A stretch of DNA of 64,000 bases, from assembly GCF_030272615.1 (NCBI RefSeq), contig NC_081408.1, forward strand, positions 407,639,889 through 407,703,888. The letters are read 5' to 3'. Position numbers and translations under genes: made by a program. This stretch comes from Cryptomeria japonica. Its lineage: Eukaryota; Streptophyta; Pinopsida; Cupressales; Cupressaceae. This document shows positions 1-9,296 of this stretch, piece by piece (within the stretch, counting starts at the first letter, position 1; every line of letters starts with the position of its first letter). Below the pieces are notes generated by a model. The model made no database searches. It had not been told where the DNA came from and was given only the letters and a program-made list of their open reading frames with translations.

Positions 1-1774
1 TGACATTAAGTGCAAAAATGGATCAGCAATGCAAAAATGGATCAGCACTATTTTAGATGCAATTTATAAAGGAGAGTTTTGAAAAAAAAAAGAAGGTTTA
101 GTGTATCTTTAGTTGGCTAGATAGACATTTCCAAGAGTAAATAGGATGGAAGATCAAGGCTAAGACTTTTGAGATTCCATAAAACACATCTTCGATAAAC
201 ATAAAAATACAAAGGAAATAGGAAATAGGAAAATAGGACAAAAGAAATGAGAGGACAGAAGATGAAGAAGAAAAGAAAGAAAGAAAGGGGACCTTATTTT
301 GTCAAGCGATGAAAGAGGGTATGAGTGAGAAGCGCAACCCGTACCTTGGAAGCCAAATCTCTACACTACTTTCAATAAAAAGTCCTAAGATACTTTTTCA
401 TATTCTTTAAATACATCTAGTTTAAGGGCCAAGCATTCCTTCCTATTCTTATCCATTGAATTGTAAAAATCATGTACTAAAATGACAACATCTAAAATCT
501 ACATTTCTGGAACAAAACCATTTTGACTATTATTGATGATTTTATCTAGGAAAGGCTGAATTCCGAACCAAGCGTTTAGATAAAATTTTGTAGATTATGT
601 TTCATAGGCTTAGGGTGGAAGTTCTTCAGTTTATCCACACCAATCTTCATGGGGAGGAGGACTAATGAAATTTATTAACCTCCAAAATACTTCTAATTAT
701 GGATGTTAATAAAACATACTCATTTGTCCATCTTGATTGTAACTTTCTATGCTTTGATGATCATCTCTAGCCTATATTACTTGCCTATGAAATCTATTAC
801 ATATGTGGAAACATTAAATGATTATTATTATTTAATTGTCACATGCTTGATACATTATTACACTTCCCTATTACATATATTACATGTGTAGTAAACCTAC
901 ATGATTATTATTATTTAATTATCACACATAGTACATGATTGATGTACTTTAATGATTATTTTTCCATACCTACTACATAATTTTTACATGATGTTACTTA
1001 TGACATGCCTCTACATGCTACACAATCTATGCAGTTACCTACATATTTTTTTACACTAATTGTTTGATTATTAGGTAATTTTATCATGATGATTAGTACA
1101 TCCTTTTTATGCTATATGTGCTTATATGATTATCTATGATATGATTAACTTCACTTCTCTTGCATCATTTTTCCTTTACTCAAATTCCTTACATTTGATG
1201 GATATAACCAATTAAAAGGGATATACATTCTAACACTCTAATGTTAATATTTTAAACAAGGAGATGTGGCTATATAGAGACTCATCACCATACCTAGATG
1301 GGTCTTGATAGCATTTGTGTTCCCATGTATGAGTAAAGATTTATCATATTACTATCATTTGGGAAACCATATTATTGTCATTAAGCATACCCCACTATTG
1401 TATTTGAGTAGACCACATTGCTACCATCAAGTAGAAAACATAACCACTACCAACTAAATCACATTATTACCATTGAATATACCATAACAATTAATTGAGC
1501 ATAACATATTTATCACCCAAAAGAAAACAACATTAATGCCACAATACCTAGTGTAGTAATATCTTTTTGTACAAGCCTAATTGTTAGCCCTTCACTCTCT
1601 ACTTCTATTTTTCATACACAATTGAATTAACTTGTGATTGTGTGTAGTTTTTCTCTCTTGTAAAAGTTACTCATTGCATATATTTTTTCTATTTGTTAGG
1701 TTCGTATGAAGTGTTCATGCCTAAAAGAGAAACACATGAAGAATTCAATATTGGCCTATTATTTTACATGGAAC
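1..1774. other. AT-rich spacer, no gene seen
   Basis: No open frame of convincing length or composition is present. The stretch is AT-rich, with many short tgattattatttaatt-like runs around 820-1100. It ends at the target duplication of element A. I see no RNA gene, terminal repeat or coding similarity in it. Confidence 0.6.
1770..1774. repeat. Target-site duplication of element A, left copy (ggaac)
   Basis: ggaac abuts the left LTR and recurs exactly at 9292-9296, right after the right LTR. Five-bp duplications are typical of LTR-retrotransposon integrases. This fixes both ends of the element. Confidence 0.9.
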
Positions 1775-2937
1775 TGATGAATACTAAGAGGGGGGGGTGA
1801 ATTAGTATGCCAAAAATCTTTACACTAAAACACTTACACAGTCTAAAGATAAACCGGTAAAGCAGTCTGACAATCAAACCGGTTATCACACATACAAACC
1901 AAAATGCGAATAAAACATTCACCCACAAAAGCAATACAACCATAACACAAGATATTTGATGTGGAAACCCAACTGGGAAAAACCACGGTGAGATGGAACT
2001 CACAAGTCACTATCTGTAGAATAGAAACCAGACTGGTTAAGGTCTTACAATGTTCTTCACTAGAACAGATCCTGTTAGGAATCTCAATCTCTGTTAGGAG
2101 ATAAGTCCGATTAAAGACTACCTTGTTAGAGGATTTTAGATTCACATGTGTGAACCACCTTGTTAGAGGATTTTACAAAGGCTTTGAGGCCTACCCAGTT
2201 AAGGGCTACAAACTTGTCAAAGATGTGAGTAATCAACAAGTGTTTGATCTATCCTGCTAGCACAAATTGCTTGATTAGATCCAGTATTGCTCACAGCTAA
2301 TGCATTCCAGCATTACTTCAGTCTCCTCTCTCTCTCTCTCAGTTATAACTCGATCTTCTCTAATAAGATCGCTCTACACTTCCACCTTAAACCCTAGCTC
2401 AACATAAACCCTATTCGCAACTTCTTCAACAACTTAAAAAAAACCTAGACATGATGTCCTTTTAAGGAATCTAATTTCATGTCGGTCCAATAGGATTACA
2501 TTACAATTTCCTAGGTTCAGTGAATCTAGACATACTCAGTAACACAACACAAGAATCACCGTCAATGTGTCAGCACCGTCAAACAATCGGTGGATTGGTA
2601 ACTCATCACAAAATGCCGATTGGTCACTCATCACAGAGCGTTACCGGTTCATACAAAATGCCAGTTGCCGGTTTGACAAAAATGAAGACTGGTAAGAATG
2701 TGTTGTGTTGCTTTGCTTCCTCGTACTGCTTGTGATCTGCGAACCGCTTGGGGTTGACATACCGCTTTAGACCGGGAAACACATTCTGCAAAATCACCAC
2801 TAGTCTAAAGACTAGAATACAACATACCGGTTGGAACAAATACCGGTTGAGCATGAGCTCATACATATAAAGGGGATCTCAATACAAGTGTGTGTCCATC
2901 AATGACAATCACAACATAAACTTCAAAAATGCCAACA
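1775..2937 (-). repeat. Element A 3' LTR (left copy)
   Basis: It starts tgatgaatac and ends gccaaca on the plus strand, so in element orientation it runs TGTTGGC...TTCATCA with canonical TG...CA ends. It carries a run of 8 Gs near its start and the block around 1978-1987 (gggaaaaaccacgg) that recurs in the other LTRs of this window. The direct repeat partner is 8130-9291. Confidence 0.93.
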
Positions 2938-2951
2938 ATCTCCCCCTTTGG
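2938..2951 (-). other. Element A polypurine tract
   Basis: On the minus strand this reads CCAAAGGGGGAGAT and ends exactly at the 3' LTR. It is the expected plus-strand DNA primer. The same tract occurs beside the 3' LTRs of C (38599) and the Copia element D (28459), and a slightly changed one in B (31628). Confidence 0.9.
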
Positions 2952-3218
2952 CATTGATGGCAACACTTAGGAAAATAAAATTTTGACATCTAAGTGTTTT
3001 ACAACAAAAACTTGCCATTAACAAAATTGCTCTCCCTAAGCATATACACTATCCCTTAATCAACAGAGTGTATAGCAATTTTGCATTCAGAGCATAATCA
3101 TCAGAGCATATAGCATATATCACAGCATATATCAAAATTTCAAAACAGATACTTCTCCCTCTGATATACTTCTCCCCCTGATATATCAAAATTTCAAAAT
3201 TTTAAGACCATCAAAATT

Positions 3219-6200
3219 TCAAAATTTTAAGACCATCAAAATTTTAAAACCATATACTTCTCCCCCTTTGCCAACAATGACAAAGTACCGCTGCAAAAAC
3301 TTGTTTCCATATATATATGGAAGTAATACCAGTTGAAGTTCCTGCAAATCCCTAGACCTTGTGCTGATCTCTTGCTTTATCTTGGCTGACTGGATCTGGA
3401 ACCAGTGAACGGTTTGCCCATATGTTGCAAAGGAGTCGTAAGGATTCTTGAATGTGCTTAAGTAGGACTGTAAGTCTGTTTGAAGCTGTTGCTTCTTGGC
3501 TAGCACATCATCACAGAACAGATGAGGTTGACAGATTTTGTTGAGTAGCAAGTTTCCCTCATCCAAAGCACTCCTTATGTCCTTTTGATCCTTTGACAAT
3601 TCAGTCCTAAGCTCATTCAGTTTCTTCACTAGAGCAACATTAAGAGCCTTTTGGTGCTAGTGATGAATCAGTGTCAGGAAGATTAGTACCGGGGATTAAA
3701 CCGGTAAGTGTGTCTACAACTGCCTGAATGATGTCTTGTTCCTTTTTCCTGCGAATGATCTCAAGGCACTCTTGAGCAACCTTGATGCTTTGAATAAGCT
3801 CCGACTCGCTTGCAGATTGGAGATTGATAGGACTAGAAAGATCAACCGGTGAGGGTTGACTTCCGGTTGCCTTCGGAGTCTCCAACTGAGAGTTTTTTGC
3901 CGCTTCATGTTCCTTGGCTTCTTCAGCTTTCTTCTTTTCCGCTTCTCTTCTCTTCTCTTCTTTCTTGTCTTCTTCTGCCTTTTTCTTTTCCTTTGCTCTC
4001 CTCTTCTGCTCTTCCTTTTCTTCTTCTTCCCTCTTCTTCTTCTCTTCCTCTTCCTTTTTCTTCTTTTCTTCCTCTTCCTTCTTCCTCTTTTCTTCTTCTT
4101 CCTTCTTCCTCTTTTCTTCTTCTCCCTTCTTCTTCTTTTTGTCCATGTCCTCTTCTTCTTTCTTTTTCCTTTCTTCTTCTTGCTTCTTCTTTTCTTCATC
4201 TTTTCTTTTCTCCTCTTCCTCTTTCTTTTTCTCTTCCTCCTTTCTCTGTTTCTCATCTTCATCCTTCTTCTTTTTCTCTTCTTCCTTGTCTTTTGCCGCT
4301 TGCTGTGTGTCCACAGCTTGTTCACCACCCTGATCGCCCTATTGCCCCTGTTCAGTTCCCTCAGAAGGTATGTCTTGAGTGACATCTTCTAAATCCAGGG
4401 CATCGACATCTATGGTGTCGATTGGTTCCTCCACCAGGTTTCCTTCCTCATCAAAAACTTCATCCGGTTTGGAAATAACCGGTTCCTTTTCCACTTAGAG
4501 GTTGGCCATTCGAGCTTTGTGTGAGCTGATAGCATGGGCCATGTGTTGATGTGTATCCTTTTCTACATCATCAACTCTCCCTTCCAACAACCAGAGTCTT
4601 CTTCTCCTTCTGAAGAAGAGACCTTTATTTTGATCTAACACATCAAATAATTCTGAATTTGAGAGTTTGGGGAAGTAATGTGCAAAAACTTTCTCCCTAA
4701 TCTCTTGTTCCTTTTCAATGGCAATGCGCCATTTGTTATCCAATGCTTAAAACATTGAATCCAATGTCTGAGATTTAATCTCTGATGGTGACCGGTCATT
4801 TTTGCATAAATAAAGAATGATTTCCTGCAGTACTTCATCTTTTTCTTCACTATAGAAATCATCATAATAATCAATTAAATCATGAAGTAACTTTCTCCTA
4901 ATATTCTTTACTGTTCTTTGACAATGTGTCAAAGGTTTGTAAGAGGAGATATCTATATTTACCGGTGCAGATGTTGTCGGTTCATTCTTCTTCACCTTCT
5001 TGGTCTGTCTAGCCTTCTTTGGCTGTTCATCGGACTCAATTTCTTCGGAGTCCAATTCATTTGCCTTAGTCTTCCTCTTTCTTTCAAAGACTTTTGCCGG
5101 TGTTACCTCCGGTTTCTTCTTTGCCGGTGACCGCTTGGTCACTCTTGGAGTCTCAGTGGTAGCTGGTGCTGATGCCACAGGCACTGCCTTAGCTTTCTTG
5201 GTTGCCGGTTCTTTTCCCTTTTTCACTGATGGTTCTTCAACCGGTGCGATCCTCTCCAAGTAGGTTCCGGTTCGCTTTGCCTTTGGATCAAGAGGCGAGG
5301 CAATAAGGGTTGAAGCATACCCTTCCAGCATGTCAAACATGACCTCATAGCCCATAGGCTCCACTTCCTCCATTCTAGGCTCAACAGCCTCAATTAGACA
5401 TTTGTCCACCTGAATAGTGAAACAGATGTCATCTTCATACTTCTTCACTATGTCACCTGAGATTCGCATCCTCTGACTCATCTTTCTTCTGAACTCATCA
5501 AAGTATTTGTTCAATATCTCAGGGTAGCCGGTTCCAATGGCTTGCACACTTTCCTTTATCTGCTTGGTTACCGGTTGGTTAGGGGACCACTGGACATCTC
5601 CTACACCTAGAAAGTAGCCTTGGAAATAGAAAAACAACCCTACCAGTAGTTGTCCAAATTTAAATCTCAGTGAATTGTCCTTTTTGATTGCCTTGAGATT
5701 TAACAGGAGTTGCCTTTGCATACCGGTGCATAAGTCAAATGATTTATCCTCTATAATCATCCGGTAAGCGGCATTTACTGTTGCAGCAGATACAAAATTA
5801 ATCCTGCTGGCCGAGAATGTCTTGTAGCCTATCACCATGCAAATGTATTTTACCAGTTCATCCTTGATAGGATTAACTATCATACCTCATGAATCACTTG
5901 TCGAACCAGTGAGCTTGGTCATTTCCGTTTTGCTTACCGTTCTCAAGGCTAGCACTTCCCCTGTGTTGCAGAAACCGGTGACTGCATGAATTGCCTTAGG
6001 TGTGATATCATGCATTCTCTCTAGGTACATCTTGTCACCATGGACTCTGCTCAAGATGATTCTGATGTGATCCTTTGTGAAATCTTCCAGAAAATACACC
6101 GCATTATGGAGTTTCTTCTTCTCTAAGATACTGAACTCTGGTTTGATCCTTTTGTCCTTTCCACAAAATAGACCTAATTGAGTATGAATGGCCAAGGACC

Positions 6201-6357
6201 CTAGGTCTTCTATCTTGCAATCAATATAGTCTGAGATTCCTTCTTCGACTATGACTCCAGCTGGAACTTGTGACAAAGCATTATACTTGGACTTCCTCTG
6301 AATGAAATTTTCTGACTCAATGGATGTGCTTGAACTGGTATGAGATGCGGAAGCCAT
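3219..6357 (-). pseudogene. Element A ORF2: long conserved protein of unknown function, broken
   Basis: The ATG at 6357 opens MASASHTSSSTSIES. The frame runs to a TGA at 5887, resumes in the same frame from 5883 to a TAA at 4747, resumes again in frame to 4495, and after a Lys/Glu-rich block needs a frameshift near 3660 to reach the C-terminal coil ending at 3219. The first 330 residues match B (34867 on) and C (42030 on), with shared motifs NALSQVP, YIDCKIEDLG, YFLEDF, HIRIILSRVHG, AIHAVTGF, TGEV, KLTGSTSD, MVIGY and FKFGQLL. A basic linker follows (about 5000-5300), then a helical block with the motif YFPKLS. No RT, integrase, protease or envelope signature and no signal peptide are seen. 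It fills the place where pol would be. Function unknown. Confidence 0.8.
3902..4314 (-). repeat. Lys/Glu low-complexity block in element A ORF2
   Basis: The minus strand encodes about 130 residues of KKKEEEEK-type repeats, and the plus strand is an almost pure pyrimidine tract of ctt/ctc units. The long plus-strand open frames of Ser/Phe/Leu here are mirror artefacts. Such a charged block usually forms a single long helix. The B and C copies have only a much shorter acidic/basic segment here, so it expanded in the A lineage. Confidence 0.85.
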
Positions 6358-6613
6358 TAAAGAGTATTTCAAGAACACGAAAAATACCTTTCAAATGCGA
6401 ATTTAGGGCTTCCTGATTCTGCTTTACTTCGCTCTTCGTCGGATGCCAAATCACTGCTTTGAGTTCTCCACTGCCACTTGCAAACTATATTTGAATCTCT
6501 TTCAAATCTCTCCAATTCCTCGAAATCTAAGCTCAAATCGCCTTTCTTCGCTCTGCACTTGAAAACTTTTCTTCGCTCGAAAAATAGAAAGTGAGAAATG
6601 ATTTGAAAATTGC

Positions 6614-6673
6614 ATTTATACATGTCTCTCACCTACCATCATTAATGCTCCTATATTAGGGCGTAAACCCTAA
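6614..6673 (-). promoter_or_regulatory. Candidate internal promoter of element A ORF2 (TATA-like + telo-box)
   Basis: Between gag and ORF2 the minus strand carries TATAAAT (6620-6614), and the plus strand carries the telo-box aaaccctaa (6665-6673). The TATA-like site lies about 260 bases before the ORF2 ATG. B (35137-35170) and C (42285-42321) have a comparable AT-rich site plus a telo-box at nearly the same distance. This is an inference from position and motif; no expression evidence. Confidence 0.4.
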
Positions 6674-6800
6674 TTTGCCTCTTTACCGTTTCTGGTCTTC
6701 TGCCAAGCGACAGGTGTAGTATACCGGTTAAGGTCTTTTACCGGTGTTAACCGGGGGTTTGAAAGCATTTTGCCGTTTGCTCCCCCTAAGCCTTTGAGGC

Positions 6801-8079
6801 TTAGTTTGCCAGTTCAGATATTTCCACACTGGGTGCAGAAACCGGTTCCTCCTCCAATAATACTGGTTTCTTCTTCCATATTTTCTTCATGTCTTCTTGA
6901 ACTTTTTCAACCTCTATTTCTCCTTCCTGAGTGACTGGTATATCATTAGATATACTTTTTCTACTTCTGCAGAATCTTGCAATGTGACCCAGTTTGTTGT
7001 AGTGATAGCAAACAAGTCCAAGTGCTTTCCAAGGTCCATTGTACATGTTTCCATTCTTCCTTCTACATGTTGCAGTAGTGTGACCATGACCATGATAGAT
7101 CATACAACTTTCTCTCCATCCGGTTGCCGCTTGATGACCACCGCTTCTTAACTGATGATTGAAGACATTAAACCGGTTGTGGTTCCGGTTCATAAAAGAT
7201 TCAGGACCAGTTCCTTTGGTCCTCTAAGGATATCTTCCAGTGTTATCCATTACAGACCTACATTCAAATGCTCTATGCCCAAAAATGTTGCATGCATAAC
7301 AATGACCATTGAACTTATTGGATCTAGGTACATTGTTGATAAAATAAGGAAAATTATTGTAGGCTTTTCTCCTACATACATTGGCAGTGTGTGTCCTCCT
7401 TTAAGATAGTTAAAGCAACGGGTTTGAATTTTTGCTTACCTTTTCCTTTGAGTGCCAGTTTCTTCTTTGATGCTTCAACATTTGTTCCCGAGGATTCTCC
7501 TTCCTCATGTCCAGAAAAACCAAGACCATTGGTATTCTTTGCCAGTCTAGATGACTCAAGCTTTTGCTCTAGCTTGACTGTACTTTTGCCAAACTTAGCT
7601 AGTATTTCCTTTGATTCAAAGAGTTCTTTGGAAATAGCAGTGTTTGTCTCCATAAGACTTGCATTTTCAGAGATGGCAATGTTTAGTTCTCCTAGCATGT
7701 CTTCTTTCTCCATTCTGCTCTCATGAAGGCGAGCAGTTAGTGCACTAATCTCATGTTTCAACTTGGAGATCTCATGATCTCTGTCTTTTACTAGATCTTC
7801 ATCTTTTCTCCGGTTCTCAAGCTCTTGGCTAAACCGAATAGTCAGTTCTTCCAACTCCTTTCTCAAATTGGAGTTTGAATCATTCAGCTTATTCACTTCA
7901 GCAATCATAGCTTCCATGTTAGCTTCATCTTCAAAACTACTTTCAGATAGTTCCATCAGCCTCTCTGCATGTTCTCTTCTTTTTGCTTGAGATGCCTTGT
8001 ATTTGACCATAAGATCATCATAGGCTTGCTCAGACTTAGTGAGCCGTTGAGTAAGTTCCCTCAATGTGTATTCCCCCAT
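6801..8079 (-). pseudogene. gag: Element A gag: coiled-coil Gag with zinc knuckles, frameshifted
   Basis: The ATG at 8079 opens MGEYTLRELTQRLTKSEQ. About 200 residues of heptad-rich coiled coil follow, then a Lys-rich stretch (KKKLALKGKGKQ). The frame ends at 7372, but the neighbouring frame continues with a knuckle GHCYACNIFGHRAFEC (about 7270-7318), and a third frame gives 7193-6801 with two more knuckle-like motifs. In those two the second Cys is Tyr (CMIYHGHGHTTATC and CYHYNKLGHIARFC), so they probably could not bind zinc. At least two frameshifts are needed, so no full Gag is made. Gag family knowledge: it packages RNA and forms particles. The start was chosen because the upstream part of the open frame lies in the LTR and PBS. 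Confidence 0.85.
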
Positions 8080-8114
8080 ATCTCTTTCCAAGTGGTTAAA
8101 CTTATAGAAAGGTT

Positions 8115-8127
8115 GGCTCTGATACCA
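8115..8127 (-). other. Element A primer-binding site (initiator tRNA-Met)
   Basis: On the minus strand this reads TGGTATCAGAGCC, the standard plant-retroelement complement of the 3' end of initiator tRNA-Met, two bases inside the 5' LTR. It fixes the element orientation as minus. Confidence 0.93.
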
Positions 8128-8129
8128 AT

Positions 8130-9291
8130 TAATGAATACTAAGAGGGGGGGGTGAATTAGTATGCCAAAAATCTTTGCACTAAAACACTTACACAGTCTA
8201 AAAATAAACCGGTAAACCAATCTAACAATCAAACCGATTATCACACATACAAACCAAAATGCGAATAAAACATTCACCCACAAAAGCAATACAACCATAA
8301 CACAAGATATTTGACATGGAAACCCAACTGGGAAAAACCACGGTGAGATGGAACTCAGAAGTCACTATCTGTAGAATAGAAACCAAACCGGTTAAGGTCT
8401 TACAATGTTCTTCACCAGAACAGATCTAGTTAGGAATCTCAATCTCTGTTAGGAGATAAGTCCGATTAAAGACTACCTTGTTAGAGGATTTTAGATTCAC
8501 ATGTGTGAACCACCTTGTTAGAGGATTTTACAAAGGCTTTGAGGCCTACCCGGTTAAGGGCTACAAACTTGTCAAAGATGTGAGTAATCAACAAGTGTTT
8601 GATCTATCTGCTAGCACAAATTGCTTGATTAGATCCAGTATTTCTCACAGCTAATGCATTCCAGCATTACTTCAGTTTCCTCTCTCTCTCTCTCAGTTAC
8701 AACTCGATCTTCTCTAATAAGATCGCTCTACGCTTCCACCTTAAACCCTAGCTCAACATAAACCCTATTCGCAACTTCTTCAACAACTTAAAAAAAACCT
8801 AGACATGACGTCCTTTTAAGGAATCTGATTTCATGTCAGTCCAATAGGATTACATTACAATTTCCTAGGTTCAGTGAATCTAATCATACTCAGTAACACG
8901 GCACAAGAATCACCGTCAATGTGTCAGCACCGTCAAACAATCGGTGGATTGGTAACTCATCACAAAATGTCGGTTGGTCACTCATCACAGAGTGTTACCG
9001 ATTCATACAAAATGCCAGTTGCCGGTTTGACAAAAATGAAGACTGGTAAGAATGTGTTGTGTCCCTTTGCTTCCTCGTACCGCTTGTGATCTGCGAACCG
9101 CTTGGGGTCGACATGTCACTTCAGACCGGGAAACACATTCTGCAAAATCACCACTAGTCTAAAGACTAGAATACAACATACCGGTTGGAACAAATACCGG
9201 TTGAGCATGAGCTCATACATATAAAGGGGATCTCAATACAAGTGTGTGTCAATCAATGACAATCACAACATAAACATCAAAAATGCCAACA
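8130..9291 (-). repeat. Element A 5' LTR (right copy)
   Basis: Direct repeat of 1775-2937 with scattered substitutions. The terminal CA of the element-orientation 3' end has mutated to TA (taatgaatac against tgatgaatac in the other copy). A TTAAAAGG motif followed by GACGTC on the minus strand (about 8808-8822) lies where the B and C LTRs have TATA boxes, so transcription probably starts nearby. This LTR would drive the genomic RNA of A. Confidence 0.93.
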
Positions 9292-9296
9292 GGAAC
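9292..9296. repeat. Target-site duplication of element A, right copy (ggaac)
   Basis: Exact match to 1770-1774, directly after the terminal ccaaca of the right LTR. Confidence 0.9.

Larger units (their letters stand above)
1775..9291 (-). mobile_element. Element A: complete non-autonomous LTR retrotransposon (Gag + unknown ORF2, no pol)
   Basis: Two direct repeats of about 1.16 kb (1775-2937 and 8130-9291) bound a 5.2-kb interior, and both outer flanks carry the 5-bp duplication ggaac. The element reads on the minus strand: a PBS complementary to initiator tRNA-Met lies next to the right LTR and a polypurine tract next to the left LTR. The interior holds a broken gag (8079-6801) and a broken long ORF2 (6357-3219). 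No reverse transcriptase, RNase H, integrase or protease motif is seen in any frame, and little room is left for one. The two LTRs look very similar by eye, which suggests a fairly young insertion. Structure is seen directly; non-autonomy is inferred from the missing pol. Confidence 0.93.

Noticed and set aside
1764-2145. Hydrophobic minus-strand ORFs in LTR starts (also near 8190, 29900, 30500, 43900)
   Set aside because: They translate the LTR itself and recur only because the LTRs share sequence; not genes.
3714-4385. Second minus-strand frame rich in Lys/Arg
   Set aside because: Shifted reading of the same purine repeat; the frame giving K/E joins with conserved ORF2 on both sides, this one does not.
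3849-4392. Long plus-strand open frames rich in Ser/Phe/Leu
   Set aside because: They are mirror frames of the Lys/Glu-rich minus-strand ORF2 block of element A; composition artefact.
3219-6357. ORF2 as an envelope-like protein
   Set aside because: No signal peptide, transmembrane segment or glycosylation-rich region stands out, and it lies where pol would be rather than after pol.
3219-6357. ORF2 as a known transposon-captured domain (e.g. plant mobile domain)
   Set aside because: Loose resemblance in the AVTG/TGEV region only; I could not support it from motifs alone.
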